Assembly (NCBI GenBank): GCA_031761405.1
Contig: JASEVX010000012.1
Span: 25,601,800-25,665,799, forward strand
From: Serripes groenlandicus
Lineage: Eukaryota > Mollusca > Bivalvia > Cardiida > Cardiidae
Direction of reading: 5' to 3'
DNA: 64,000 nucleotides
Part shown: positions 1-10,582 of the stretch, one piece after another
Layout: every line of letters begins with the position of its first letter
Position numbering within the stretch: the stretch's first letter is position 1
Program-made: the position numbers and the translations under genes
Notes under the pieces: generated by a model
Database searches by the model: none
What the model was told of the DNA's origin: nothing
Seen by the model: the letters and a program-made list of their open reading frames with translations, nothing else

Positions 1-1
1 G

Positions 2-3000
2 TTCAACTTTCTCAGAATCATTATCCTCTGAGTCACTAGAAGAAGAATATGATTCTTTCTGGATTTCTACATGTGTTTCGTTATCTGATAAACTTTGCTC
101 CAATGCAGGTTCAATCACCTGTTCTCTTTTGTCCATAACAGACATCTGTTCTTTCAGTAAATCGCTTTGGGTAATGTCTTTCACTTTATCAGGAAGATTT
201 AAGACAATTTCTTCTTTAACTTTGTTCTGATCAACTTTCTTGTCATCAGATTCAGATTCACTGGATGAGGAGGAAGAAGAAGAAGAAGATGAAGATAATT
301 CTTTACTCTCTTTGGGTACTTCAGTTGTTCTACTGTCTACAATATTACATCTTGGCTCTTTTGCAGGCACAACTGTCATCCTCTCTATTTCATTTTCATC
401 CTTTTTTCGTAATTTTTTCTCTTCATCGAATTCTACTTCATCATCACAATTTACAACCTCAATTTCATCAGCTTTTACATCACTGTCAGGTTGAACAATT
501 GATTCTGTTTCCACAATTTCAATGATTGGTTCCACTGATATTGACTGGCTGACCTCTTCCTTTGTTTCAGTGGTATTTTCTGATTCAGATTCAGATGAAG
601 AACTTGAAGATGAGGTGTTAGTATGAACTTCAAATTTGTCATCATCTTCGATATCCTGTTTTAACTCAGGCATTTCAACACTATCAATATATTTGTTCTG
701 ATTGACTTTCTTATCATCCGATTCAGATTCATTGGATGAGGAAGAAGAAGAAGAAGATGAAGATGATTCTTTAGTCTCTTTTAGTATTTCAATATTACTA
801 CCCTCTACTACATTAAAGTTTGGCTCTTTTTCAGGGATAACCGTCTTCTTCTTTATTTCATTTTTGTCTTTCTCTGATAATTTTTTCTCTTCATCAGCAT
901 TTACATCACTGTCAGGTTGAATGATTGTTTCTGCTTCAACAATTTCATTTATTGGTTCCTCTGAAATTGACTTGCTGACCACTTCCTTTATTTCAGTGGT
1001 AATTTCTGAATCAGATTCAGAGGAAGAGCTTGAAGATGATGTCTTAGTATGGCCTTCAACATTTTCATCATCTTTACTTGGAATATCTATATCTGCAGTG
1101 AATTTAATTGTCTCTGGTTGGGTTGTTTTGTCTTCATCATCAGAAGTTTGCTTCTCCTGTATCTGCCTTTCATCACAGCTTATATCTGATTCATTTGATA
1201 GAGACAATGTTTTTATAATTAAAGTCTTCATTTCAGTAACAGGCACTTCATTCAATAATGCTTTCTCATTTTGACTATTGTCTGGATATCTTGGTGCTGT
1301 ATCAATATTCACTGTCAACTCTCTATCCCTTATTTTGTCTGATGCATCAGTCTCTGAGTCAGTACTTTCCCCATCTGCATGATAACCTTTTTCTTTTACA
1401 GTAATAATTACATCGTTACTTTGTTCAGGTGCCTTCGTTTGACTTGCATCCACTTTCAATGGTACTTCTAAAGCATGTTTTGGTTTATTACAAATATTAT
1501 CATCAGAACTCTGGGAACTGCTTGAGCTGGAAGTTGATTTCCTATGTCGTATCTTCTTTCTTCTAGTCTTGCTTTTTGTATCTGAAGCTCGATGGTCACT
1601 TCTAGATTCAGATCCAGATTTTGAAGAATTATCTCTTGCCTTTTTCTTTTTCAAATGCTTTGCAATTGGAATTGGAGATACATTGGAAATAACCTTTGCT
1701 GGCTGTCTATTATCACATGTATCATCCTCACTTGTCAAAATGATTCTTTTATCATCTAGTGGTTTATGAAGTAACATTTCTGGTTCTTTTTCAGGATGTT
1801 TAAAAGTGTCCTTTTGTAATTCAGTTTTCTCCCTATCATATTCTGAGTCTGATGATGAAGAAGAAGAGGATTTGGATGAATTACCTTCTGTTCTGTCTTG
1901 TTTGGTACACATTTGAACCGTAATGGGGATTTCACATTCATTTTCATTCAATGAGGGACTTTTCTCTTCTTTTGGTTCTTCTCTTTGCCTGATATCAGAT
2001 TTATTTGGATGATCCAATGAATCTAACTCTACAGGTTCAATTACATCAGGGACATTCTTATGAATTACAATGACCTTCTCACATTCGCCAGAAGAAAATG
2101 AAGAACTTGATTTACTCTTTGATTCTGAATCTGAGGAACTTGATGATTCAGACTCAATTAGCTGCGTTGCTTCCTTCGTTTTTGAGGCTAATTTCTCATC
2201 ACATTTAATATCTTCAGTTGACACATCTTCTGAGTACGGTTCATAGTTTGAAGAAGATACAGTATGTTTTATGGTGCTGTCTTTCTGTTTCGGTCCCAAA
2301 GCAGAGGTAGCATCCCCATGTATGGAGTCAATAGTGTCAATCATATTTTCAAGTTGAATTTCTCTTGGATCTGTTCTTACTGTGTTGTCTGTGGCTGGAA
2401 TCTTTAATTGCGGTTCAACAAAAACATATTCTCGTGTCTGTGGATGTATGGTGATATCTTCTGGGAAGTGTTTTTCATTGATATCATCATTTATCAAAAC
2501 TGAATTATCAGTTTTAAAGTGGTCTGTTATTCTTAAGTCTTGCGGTTGTATATCTTTAAAAGGAGACATTTGAATTGTATCAGGATACTTTGTTTCTGAA
2601 TATTGTTCTGTGGTTTTGATATCAGTTTCAATGGTGTCAATGTCCATGATTTTGTCAGCATCCACAGGACTTTCAGTAGATTCTGTGGATTTCCCACTAT
2701 CAGATGATATCTTTCTTTCCTGAGTTGAACTTTGAGAGTCAGTAGAGGGAACAGAAGTCTCTTCTTTCTTCAGACATTTATGGTTATCTTTCTCTTTATC
2801 ATCATGCTCATTGTCATCTGTGTCAGATTGACTGGATTCCGAGCTTGAATCGGAACATTTTACCTTCTTTTTCTTCTTCTTCTTTTTCACCTCTTTATCT
2901 AATGCTGTATGTCCATCAGTTTCATTCATACTTTCTTTGTGATCATCTGGAGAATTTTTATCAAATTCTTCTAAGAAAGTTTCAGTTTCATTTTCGGGTT

Positions 3001-6000
3001 TACTTTCCTGTTTGTCTAGAGTAATTTTAAATGTTATACCTTGTGGTTTTGTAAATGGAACAACATTGGATGCTGCAACAACTTTAATTCCCTCTTTGTC
3101 ATTGGAATCAATTTCTTCATCTTTCTTTGACTTACTTTCAGAATCAGAAGATGAATCAGACAATGTTGTAAGCTTCCCCTCTGCCTCTGAACCTTTTTTA
3201 GCATCTTCAAATGTAATGTCATTGTTTTTGTTTGTATCAAAATTGCTTTCATTATCAGGCATGTCAAGTCTTTGATCGTTCCTTAATTCTAGTTGAAATG
3301 TAGCCTCTTCATTGTCAGATTTCCATTCGTTTTTCATTTCATTCTGTTCATGTGTATCTATTTCATCTTCTATTTCCTTTATAATTGATTTCAATCCTTC
3401 TTTGATTTCTGGTCTATCAATCTCGGCAGAAGAACTAAGGCTTGTCTCACAGCTTGATGTTTTCTCTTTGCTCGATTCATCTGAACTGCTTGATGATTCT
3501 GAATGTTCTTCACATTTTTTCTTTGTTATTGAATCAGCAATGTCATTGTTTTTAGCAGCTTCATTAATAGATGGATCAGCTTTACTTACATTCATAACTG
3601 TTTGGTCAGAGAAAACAATGATTTGCTCTTCTACACCTTTGACTTTTGGCTTTCTTGAACCAAAAATTGAATTACACTTTTTAATTGTCTTTTCTTTTGT
3701 CTTGAAGTAACTTTCTTTGGGGTCTTCAGGTTTTTCAGATTGAACAGGAACTGCACACTCTACCCGAGTCTCAACTAAAGGCACTATTTCCTCCGTAACA
3801 ATCAAACAACCTTCATCTGGATACTCTGAATTATCGAAACTCTCTGTCGTGCCTTTAGTATCAGATTCATCTACATCTTGCACTTTGTTATTCTCCGTAT
3901 TTCCCTTACCAACGGATTCATCTATTTCTTGATTTTTAATTTCTTTGTCTTCTTTAACTACAGCCTTAATAAAAGTGTACAATTTTGATCCAGGCTTTTT
4001 AATTGATACAAATGCATCATCTTTTTTAATGTTGCTATCGTTATACTTGACACTATCTTTAGTGTCTGTATTTATAGACAAATTATCAACTTTCATATTG
4101 ATCGATAGTGTATTTTCTTCCGTCTTTGGTTCTTTAACATTTCCTAGTGCAATGTCTTCATTCTTTGGTTCTTTAACATTTCCTAGTGCAGTGTCTTCCT
4201 TCTTTGGTTCTTTAACATTTCCTATCAGAGACAAAAGGGATCTTCGTCCACTTCGCTGACTAGGTTTTGGAGCATCTTCATTGATCTGCTTGTTTGATTC
4301 CTGAGCAGAAACCGGCATGACAGACACTGCTACTTTTGGTAAATTTTTAGGTGGCGTCGGAGGTCTGCTGGAAGTCAAACTGTTTTGCCTTTCAAGTTCC
4401 ATTTCTTTCTTAGCCTCCACTTTCTCTTCTTGGGATTTTTGCGATGTGACAGGTCGTACCTTTACTTCAAATGAATCACTACGTTTAAGATTTGGAGAAG
4501 GAGGCTTAGCTAATTGATCAATCCAAACGTTCCTTTCTCTCTCTAGAGAATTGCTTCTAGATCCAGGTCTTGTCGGAGATGACAGCGACAGACTTCTCCT
4601 TGGAGAGGTTCTTTTCTTCAGAGAATCCTGGCGTTGAAGCCCCTCTTTGTCTTCCCCTTCTGGTACGGTATCTCTCTGTCCCTCCTCTGTCTTTTGCTCA
4701 AAAGGCTTAATTTCAACATTAACTCTTCCTGAACTCCTTCGTCTCGGTCTGACAGGAGGAATTGGTGGTTTTGCTGTGTCTGCAGATTGATCCTCTTCTT
4801 TATATCTCACTTCAAGAGACATTGGTCTCACTGCTAGCTTAACGTTCTGGTTTTTGGAACGCATTCGTGCAAGAGGTCTCGCAGAAAATAAGGCTGAAGG
4901 TTTGATATCCGTGACAGACTGTTCTGGTTCTTTGAGACTATCAAGTGCGTCAGCTTCCTTTTCATCTTGGTCAATATGATGCCCCCTCCATGTTTTCCTA
5001 ACTCTATTTTCTTTTTCTTTCGCATCAAAGCTTTTTTCCCAAGCCAAGTCTGAATCTGACCTTGAGAATGTTGGTTTGTAGGACACACTTTCATCTATGG
5101 TAGGGGAACCCTTCTCTGATATTTTTCTTATGTATGCTGCAACAGATCCTAAGGCTGGTTTTTCTGGCAGGACTTTTGTAAGCCTAGCCAAGTGAGTACC
5201 CTTTTCTTCAGGATTAGCAATATCCAATGATAGAAAAGGAGATGTCAAAGAGATTCGTTTCTTAGGTGCATTTTCTGTTGAATTTTTTTGAGGCATGTCT
5301 GCATTTGTGAATGACCTTCTATTCCACATTTTCATTTTTGAGGCAAATTCAATATTTTTCTCCCCTGGTTTGTCATCATCTTCTTCGTCAAACTTCTTTT
5401 TAGTTGGTCGCGTTGAATTCTGTAAGAGCTGGAACATTTTTTGGCGCCGCTCTTTGACTTGATCTACTTCAGGAATTGGTGTAGGTGGAGGAGTAGATGG
5501 TGTTACATCAACTTCATTATCCATATCATCAGCCAATTTGTCATTGATATTGTCATCTTGCTTTTGGTCATCTAACATTTTCATTGTCAATTTCTCTGCC
5601 ATTTTTCTAGACATTATTGCTGCCTTTCTAAGCAGATCTTTGTCGATTTCTGCAAATGTTTTTTCTGTCACTCGACCTTCAGGCAACTCGGCTGTTTCTC
5701 CTTCTGCCGAAATCAGTGCAGTAAATTCAACAGAAACCTCTTTGGCAATATTTCCATTTGAATCAGACACCCTTGTGGACCAATCCAGTGTAACTTCTCC
5801 GATTTTGACAGGCACAGCTACAACACTTTCCTCTTGTGGCAAAATATGAGGGCCAGACTGATCATTTGTGTTTTCATTTTCTAAGTTTTCCACTTTGTTT
5901 TCAAAATCAATAGTTTGTGTTTTAGATAACTCATTCTTTGCATTTTCAGCTTCTTTCAAAGGAACAGCTACAAATAAATCTTTCTCCAATGTCAAATCTG

Positions 6001-9000
6001 TCTCTTCTTTGTCATTATTGTAATCTGTAGCAATCATGTAAATTTCGGATTTGACCTGTTCAGGTAAAATAGCAACTGGTGCAGTAGCTTCCAGCTTTGG
6101 AGCTGACGATACTGTAATGACATTTTCATCCTTAACATTTTCTTCATCAGCATTTTGAATAGATAATTTGTCATTTAGAAGAACAGATTCAACTTTGTTG
6201 TTCTTCAGTTCTTCGTTTTCAACAAATGGCTTAACATTAATTTTAGCTGCATCAATTATTTCTTGAGAATTTAAATCCTGATTGGAATTGTCAATTAGCA
6301 CTTCATTTTTACCAATGTCAATACTTCTCTTCTGAAGATCTAAATCTGGTCTCATGGCAGGTTCAGTTGATTCTCCTGAAACAAGTTCTATTGCTTCCAA
6401 GTTTAATGTTTCCTCTGGCTTTATCTCGTCACCTGAAGCTATTGCATGTGTTAATGCATCGTTCGATACCATCTGCTCTATATCTTCTATCACTTCCTCC
6501 GTTAGATTATTACAAGTATCTTCATCCAGTGAACTGCTTACACTTTGGTGATTTGGGATTGAATCCAGATTATGTGGTGTAACAACAGTAACATGAACAG
6601 AATCATTCCCATTCATTGGTAAATTTGTTGTGAAATCTTCTGGTGGTTCAAAATTCACATTTGCCAAGAGAGGTGGTCCAACCATGGGCAAGGCAGGTGG
6701 TGGACTGTCTTTTCCAGATGAACTGTCACTGGAACTGGAAGAGCATGAGTCCTGTCTTTTTATAACAAGGGATGCATTAGAGGTAATACTTTCTACTTCT
6801 TCATTGTCCTTCTTCTCTTCTCTGGCTGGCTGTCTTTTTTGTTCTTCCCTGGGTTTTTCCCTGCCTGGTTGTCTTTCTTGGTCTGATAAGTCTTGACCAG
6901 AATTAGAAGCACATAACTCACTGTGTTGTTGCAAATCTGGGGATGCATTAGCAATACTAGTTTCTAATTCTGCAATGCTTTCGTCAACAGACTCAGGACT
7001 TTTATTTGCTATATCATTGCTAGAACTAGAGGATGAGGAATCCTGTCTTTTTAAATCTGGGGATGCTCTAGCAGTCATAATTTGTACAACTTCATTGTTT
7101 GGCATTTCTCCTATCCCATATTGTCTTTCTAGGTCTGATAAGTCTTGACCAGAATTAGAAGCACATAACTCACTGTGTTGTTGCAAATCTGGGGATGCAT
7201 TAGCAATACTAGTTTCTAATTCTGTAATGCTTTCTTCGACAGGTTCAGGACATCTTTCTGATATATCATTGCTAGAACTAGAGGAGGAAGAATCCTGTCT
7301 TTTTAAGTCTGGTGATGCTCTAGCAGGTATATTTTGTACAACTTCATTGTTTGACATTTCTTCTATGCCATGGTGTCTTTCTTGTTCTGGTGATTGTTGA
7401 CCAGAGTTAGCAGTACTAGTTTCTAATTCTTTAATGCTTTCCTCAACAGGTTCAGGACTTTTATCTGATATATCATTGCTTGAACTTGAGGAGGAGGAAT
7501 CCCGTCTTTTTAAATCTGGTGATACTCTGGCAATACTATTTTGATCCTCATCCTTGGTAGCCTCTGCATTAGGTAAATGTATTGTATTATCTGGTGATTC
7601 TTCACAGGAGCTCGAAAAACTTGTTGCCTTCTGCTGTTCCATATCTGGGGATGATATAGTAATGGTAGTCTCTAGTTCTATATTGCTTTCCTCTTCAGGT
7701 TGTGTAAAAGTTTTTTCTGGTGTATGTTCACTCGAGCTAGAAGAGGAAGAATTCATTCTTTTAATATTTGCTGAGGTATTTGCAGTTACACATTGTACAT
7801 CTTCATTCTTAATATCTTCTACAGGTAATTGCTTGCCATGTCCTGGTACATCTTGACCAGAGCTAGAAGATGGCGAATCATATTCTGGTTTCCTAACTAT
7901 GGTAGCATTCATAATTATACTTTCAACGTCTTTATTGCTCTTCTCAGCATTTTCCTTTCCTGATGAATCTACACTAGAACTAGAAGATGATGAATCTTTT
8001 CTTTTCATATCTGGTAGTACACTCAGATTAATACTTCGAATGTCATCACTCTTTTTTTCTGCTACAGGTAGTTGCTGATGTAGTAGTTCTTGGGTAGGCT
8101 CCTTTGTTTCTATTTCACTAGTTACAATTGCCTCTTTATATTCTAAATCTGGCAAAGAAACATTTTTTCCTGCAGGTTCTTGGCTAGGAACTGAATCAAC
8201 ATTGTTTGTTTCTTTTGCAGGTTCTGTCTCTTTGTTTTCATCAGGTGATTGACTTTCTTTTCCGGATGATTCATGACTAGAAGAAGACGAGGATGAATCT
8301 TTCCTACATACATTTGATGGTGATGTATTTTCCGCCTCATTTAAAATTGCTTGATCATGTTTTATTTCATCAGCAGTGTCATAGTCAGTTGATTCTTCGT
8401 TCAGGTTAATTTGGAAATCTGGATTTTCATTTGGGATTTCATAGGTTTCACTCTCACCAGAACTTTGTAAAGAACGTTGAACCTCTAAATCAGTTTCAAT
8501 TTCTTTCATTATAGACGATATATCTTCTCCAGCATCCAGTGCCTCTGGATTTGATTTTATCTCCTCTAGGACATTATTCAGAATATCTGTGGCCATACTA
8601 TCAGCCAAGTGTTGCTCCGGTTCAGAATCTGTAGACTCAGTGTCTGTATCACTTTGATTTTTCATGTCATCATCTGTGTTTGAAGTATTCTTCGGTTCTA
8701 TCTTAGCACCTTCATTATCCAGGACATTCATTTCTTTGTCTTCATCACTACTTTCAGAACTCTGAGAATCGGTATCGTTTTCATTATTATTTACTGTATC
8801 TTTAAATGCCTTTTCTGTATTATCTTTGGAAACTATTTCTTCTTCCAGAACATTAAGGTCAGCTTCCTTTAGATCAATACATTTGTCAAAATCAAATTGA
8901 GGTAGAGCTTCTAAATTACAGTGTGAATCTTCTTTTTCCACAAATTCAGTAATTTCCTTTAAATTTTCTTTTTCCAGTACAACAGTATTGGAGACAACTG

Positions 9001-10582
9001 GGATTACAGTGGTTTTAGGTGCATTTATTTCTGTGTCATTTACAATATTGACATCTGTAATTTCATAGTCACCTTTGTTCAGCTCATAATTCAGAATATC
9101 CACCGTTTCTTTGCTTACAATGTCATCAACAGATTGTCCATCTTGAATATCAGCGATGTTCTGATTGGTTGGAATTGAATCAGCATCAAGGCTGATATCT
9201 TTCAGGTATCTTTCATTTTGTGTTGTTTCTATGTTTCTTTTGTCTTCTTCATTTGCAGGAAATTTGTTTCTTTGACCTGGATGTTCATCCGGTGCTTTGA
9301 CACTATTCTGTAACACTTCAGGATTGTCTCTTTGTTCTTGATGGTCGTTACGGACATCTTGAGGTTTGATATTATTATCTGAAACTTCAGGATTGATTTC
9401 AAGATTCAGACTTTGAAGAGTACTAGTGAGAGTATTATTGAGATCATTACTCTCCAGTTCTGTTGTATAATGTAATACTGAATTAATATCACAACCACTG
9501 TCAGCTAGACTATCATCTGTTTTGAAACCATTGTCAATTTTATTAAATTCAACTTCACAGTCAAAATAATTGTCATTTGGATTAAAGTCCTCTTCACTCT
9601 TACTGCCTATACTCTGTGTTTTGCACAAAGGATCCACAGGGTTTTCTAGATATCTGTCCAGAACACTTTTAAAACTGTCATTGTCCACTTTATTTGAATC
9701 AGACAAGATATCCACATTGACTTCTCCATGTTGTTCCGGTCCATCACTATCAATCTGTATATCATCCCCAATGGTTGTAGCAGCTACAGCAGTCACACCT
9801 GCCATGACCATGGCTTGTAGCACTACACCTTGTTTACTACCTTTGATGTCATCAATGCTTGTTTTACATAGATCTTTGTATGAAGATTCCGTTTCCAAAT
9901 CAAGATTTGTATTGTCTTCGTCTGCCTCTAGTAAATCTACACTATGAGTGAACAAGTCATCAATATCACAGTCTCCTTGATCATTTACATTTTTTAATGC
10001 ATCTTTGGAGGTTGCATCTTTATTTCCAATTTTGCATAAGTCACTAGATTTATCACCTTTGTCACCGTTTACTTCCAAACTTTTCGGTCTCACAGGTTCA
10101 TTTATATTTTGATGGTCTAATTTTACAGGATATGATTGTCTCTTATTAGTCTTTTCTTTAGTTTTTTCTCTAAATTTGTCGGAATGTCTCCGTTTAGGTA
10201 TGTCCTTTTTTGCAGTCCAGTTTTCAGGCACTTTAGGTGGATCGTACATTGGTTTATCATTAAAACACTCGTAAAAGGATGACACATATGTTGCAATACT
10301 ATATCTATCCGGAGAATCCATTTCAACCATGTCCATAGGATCTAAGAGTCTGGGGATGTCAAACTCCTTTTCCATTATGGAATAAGCCAAGTCATTATTT
10401 TCGTACACATTTTCGGCAGATAATGAATAAAAGTCAATTAAGTCTGGACGGAATCGATTGATTATGGCACAAAATGCAAGACCATTTTTCCAAGATGACG
10501 TCATGTCAAGTAGTTCAAATCCCTCATATTCACCGACCACTTTAAGGCACCAACGAAATAATCCTCGAATCTTTCCAGGCAT
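2..10582 (-). CDS. Giant single-exon CH-domain protein (MICAL-like/EHBP1-type), 3' end outside window
   Basis: Reading the minus strand from the ATG at 10582-10580, I checked the frame codon by codon to the window edge and found no stop, giving about 3,527 codons. A stop lies 15 codons upstream of the ATG (10625-10627) with no ATG between, so this start is favoured. Residues about 6-107 form a CH domain with the signatures TSSWKNGLAFCAI, RFRPDLIDF and LLDPMDM seen in MICAL-like and EHBP1 proteins, which bind actin and organise endosome recycling. No LIM domain follows, unlike vertebrate MICAL-L. The rest is acidic and Ser/Glu/Lys-rich and is probably disordered. Proline-rich stretches occur near residues 1290-1315, 1690, 1940 (PPIPPVRPRRR) and 2070 (RPPTPPK), plausible SH3 ligands. 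There is a lysine run at about 2570 and a short hydrophobic patch near 250. A C-terminal bMERB domain would lie beyond the left edge, so the exact family is unsettled. Confidence 0.85.
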   Translation of the reverse strand, partial: MPGKIRGLFRWCLKVVGEYEGFELLDMTSSWKNGLAFCAIINRFRPDLIDFYSLSAENVYENNDLAYSIMEKEFDIPRLLDPMDMVEMDSPDRYSIATYVSSFYECFNDKPMYDPPKVPENWTAKKDIPKRRHSDKFREKTKEKTNKRQSYPVKLDHQNINEPVRPKSLEVNGDKGDKSSDLCKIGNKDATSKDALKNVNDQGDCDIDDLFTHSVDLLEADEDNTNLDLETESSYKDLCKTSIDDIKGSKQGVVLQAMVMAGVTAVAATTIGDDIQIDSDGPEQHGEVNVDILSDSNKVDNDSFKSVLDRYLENPVDPLCKTQSIGSKSEEDFNPNDNYFDCEVEFNKIDNGFKTDDSLADSGCDINSVLHYTTELESNDLNNTLTSTLQSLNLEINPEVSDNNIKPQDVRNDHQEQRDNPEVLQNSVKAPDEHPGQRNKFPANEEDKRNIETTQNERYLKDISLDADSIPTNQNIADIQDGQSVDDIVSKETVDILNYELNKGDYEITDVNIVNDTEINAPKTTVIPVVSNTVVLEKENLKEITEFVEKEDSHCNLEALPQFDFDKCIDLKEADLNVLEEEIVSKDNTEKAFKDTVNNNENDTDSQSSESSDEDKEMNVLDNEGAKIEPKNTSNTDDDMKNQSDTDTESTDSEPEQHLADSMATDILNNVLEEIKSNPEALDAGEDISSIMKEIETDLEVQRSLQSSGESETYEIPNENPDFQINLNEESTDYDTADEIKHDQAILNEAENTSPSNVCRKDSSSSSSSHESSGKESQSPDENKETEPAKETNNVDSVPSQEPAGKNVSLPDLEYKEAIVTSEIETKEPTQELLHQQLPVAEKKSDDIRSINLSVLPDMKRKDSSSSSSSVDSSGKENAEKSNKDVESIIMNATIVRKPEYDSPSSSSGQDVPGHGKQLPVEDIKNEDVQCVTANTSANIKRMNSSSSSSSEHTPEKTFTQPEEESNIELETTITISSPDMEQQKATSFSSSCEESPDNTIHLPNAEATKDEDQNSIARVSPDLKRRDSSSSSSSNDISDKSPEPVEESIKELETSTANSGQQSPEQERHHGIEEMSNNEVVQNIPARASPDLKRQDSSSSSSSNDISERCPEPVEESITELETSIANASPDLQQHSELCASNSGQDLSDLERQYGIGEMPNNEVVQIMTARASPDLKRQDSSSSSSSNDIANKSPESVDESIAELETSIANASPDLQQHSELCASNSGQDLSDQERQPGREKPREEQKRQPAREEKKDNEEVESITSNASLVIKRQDSCSSSSSDSSSGKDSPPPALPMVGPPLLANVNFEPPEDFTTNLPMNGNDSVHVTVVTPHNLDSIPNHQSVSSSLDEDTCNNLTEEVIEDIEQMVSNDALTHAIASGDEIKPEETLNLEAIELVSGESTEPAMRPDLDLQKRSIDIGKNEVLIDNSNQDLNSQEIIDAAKINVKPFVENEELKNNKVESVLLNDKLSIQNADEENVKDENVITVSSAPKLEATAPVAILPEQVKSEIYMIATDYNNDKEETDLTLEKDLFVAVPLKEAENAKNELSKTQTIDFENKVENLENENTNDQSGPHILPQEESVVAVPVKIGEVTLDWSTRVSDSNGNIAKEVSVEFTALISAEGETAELPEGRVTEKTFAEIDKDLLRKAAIMSRKMAEKLTMKMLDDQKQDDNINDKLADDMDNEVDVTPSTPPPTPIPEVDQVKERRQKMFQLLQNSTRPTKKKFDEEDDDKPGEKNIEFASKMKMWNRRSFTNADMPQKNSTENAPKKRISLTSPFLSLDIANPEEKGTHLARLTKVLPEKPALGSVAAYIRKISEKGSPTIDESVSYKPTFSRSDSDLAWEKSFDAKEKENRVRKTWRGHHIDQDEKEADALDSLKEPEQSVTDIKPSALFSARPLARMRSKNQNVKLAVRPMSLEVRYKEEDQSADTAKPPIPPVRPRRRSSGRVNVEIKPFEQKTEEGQRDTVPEGEDKEGLQRQDSLKKRTSPRRSLSLSSPTRPGSRSNSLERERNVWIDQLAKPPSPNLKRSDSFEVKVRPVTSQKSQEEKVEAKKEMELERQNSLTSSRPPTPPKNLPKVAVSVMPVSAQESNKQINEDAPKPSQRSGRRSLLSLIGNVKEPKKEDTALGNVKEPKNEDIALGNVKEPKTEENTLSINMKVDNLSINTDTKDSVKYNDSNIKKDDAFVSIKKPGSKLYTFIKAVVKEDKEIKNQEIDESVGKGNTENNKVQDVDESDTKGTTESFDNSEYPDEGCLIVTEEIVPLVETRVECAVPVQSEKPEDPKESYFKTKEKTIKKCNSIFGSRKPKVKGVEEQIIVFSDQTVMNVSKADPSINEAAKNNDIADSITKKKCEEHSESSSSSDESSKEKTSSCETSLSSSAEIDRPEIKEGLKSIIKEIEDEIDTHEQNEMKNEWKSDNEEATFQLELRNDQRLDMPDNESNFDTNKNNDITFEDAKKGSEAEGKLTTLSDSSSDSESKSKKDEEIDSNDKEGIKVVAASNVVPFTKPQGITFKITLDKQESKPENETETFLEEFDKNSPDDHKESMNETDGHTALDKEVKKKKKKKKVKCSDSSSESSQSDTDDNEHDDKEKDNHKCLKKEETSVPSTDSQSSTQERKISSDSGKSTESTESPVDADKIMDIDTIETDIKTTEQYSETKYPDTIQMSPFKDIQPQDLRITDHFKTDNSVLINDDINEKHFPEDITIHPQTREYVFVEPQLKIPATDNTVRTDPREIQLENMIDTIDSIHGDATSALGPKQKDSTIKHTVSSSNYEPYSEDVSTEDIKCDEKLASKTKEATQLIESESSSSSDSESKSKSSSSFSSGECEKVIVIHKNVPDVIEPVELDSLDHPNKSDIRQREEPKEEKSPSLNENECEIPITVQMCTKQDRTEGNSSKSSSSSSSDSEYDREKTELQKDTFKHPEKEPEMLLHKPLDDKRIILTSEDDTCDNRQPAKVISNVSPIPIAKHLKKKKARDNSSKSGSESRSDHRASDTKSKTRRKKIRHRKSTSSSSSSQSSDDNICNKPKHALEVPLKVDASQTKAPEQSNDVIITVKEKGYHADGESTDSETDASDKIRDRELTVNIDTAPRYPDNSQNEKALLNEVPVTEMKTLIIKTLSLSNESDISCDERQIQEKQTSDDEDKTTQPETIKFTADIDIPSKDDENVEGHTKTSSSSSSSESDSEITTEIKEVVSKSISEEPINEIVEAETIIQPDSDVNADEEKKLSEKDKNEIKKKTVIPEKEPNFNVVEGSNIEILKETKESSSSSSSSSSSNESESDDKKVNQNKYIDSVEMPELKQDIEDDDKFEVHTNTSSSSSSSESESENTTETKEEVSQSISVEPIIEIVETESIVQPDSDVKADEIEVVNCDDEVEFDEEKKLRKKDENEIERMTVVPAKEPRCNIVDSRTTEVPKESKELSSSSSSSSSSSSESESDDKKVDQNKVKEEIVLNLPDKVKDITQSDLLKEQMSVMDKREQVIEPALEQSLSDNETHVEIQKESYSSSSDSEDNDSEKVE
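240..1060 (-). repeat. Acidic poly-serine repeat near the left edge of the giant exon
   Basis: Long serine runs followed by SESESDDKKV(D/N)QNK occur at about 236-290 and 698-755, 462 bp apart. The roughly 150-residue segments between and after them are similar (EEKKL, DEIERM, QPDSDV). The resulting Ser/Asp/Glu composition resembles casein-kinase-2-type acceptor regions. That function is inferred from composition only. Confidence 0.7.
4127..4230 (-). repeat. Three tandem 14-residue repeats (GNVKEPK)
   Basis: A 42-bp unit encoding GNVKEPKnEDtAL occurs three times in a row in the giant reading frame. The first two copies differ by very few bases, so the expansion is recent. Confidence 0.8.
6700..8330 (-). 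repeat. In-frame imperfect repeats in the giant exon (KRQDSSSSSSS units)
   Basis: At least eight units each carry a short acidic/SPDL segment followed by a serine run, for example SPDLKRQDSSSSSSSND. Two neighbouring units (about 6890-6990 and 7130-7230) are almost identical at DNA level, so recent unequal exchange is likely. The frame is kept throughout, which supports the region being coding. Confidence 0.75.
10262..10567 (-). other. Calponin-homology domain of the giant protein
   Basis: Residues about 6-107. The order is a helix with RWCLKVV, then YEGFELLD, the core TSSWKNGLAFCAIINRF, RPDLIDF, ENNDLAY, the LLDPMDMV turn and a final YSIATYVSSFYECF helix. Every landmark of a single type-2-like CH domain is present, uninterrupted by an intron. 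Domain identity is strong; placement nearer MICAL-L than EHBP1 rests on its N-terminal position and the YVSSFY ending. Confidence 0.9.

Noticed and set aside
240..3710. Many plus-strand ORFs rich in Ser, Glu and Phe across 0-10 kb
   Set aside because: They are antisense shadows of the giant minus-strand frame, whose poly-Ser and acidic codons avoid stops on the other strand. None has a recognisable domain, and the minus frame carries a clear CH domain.
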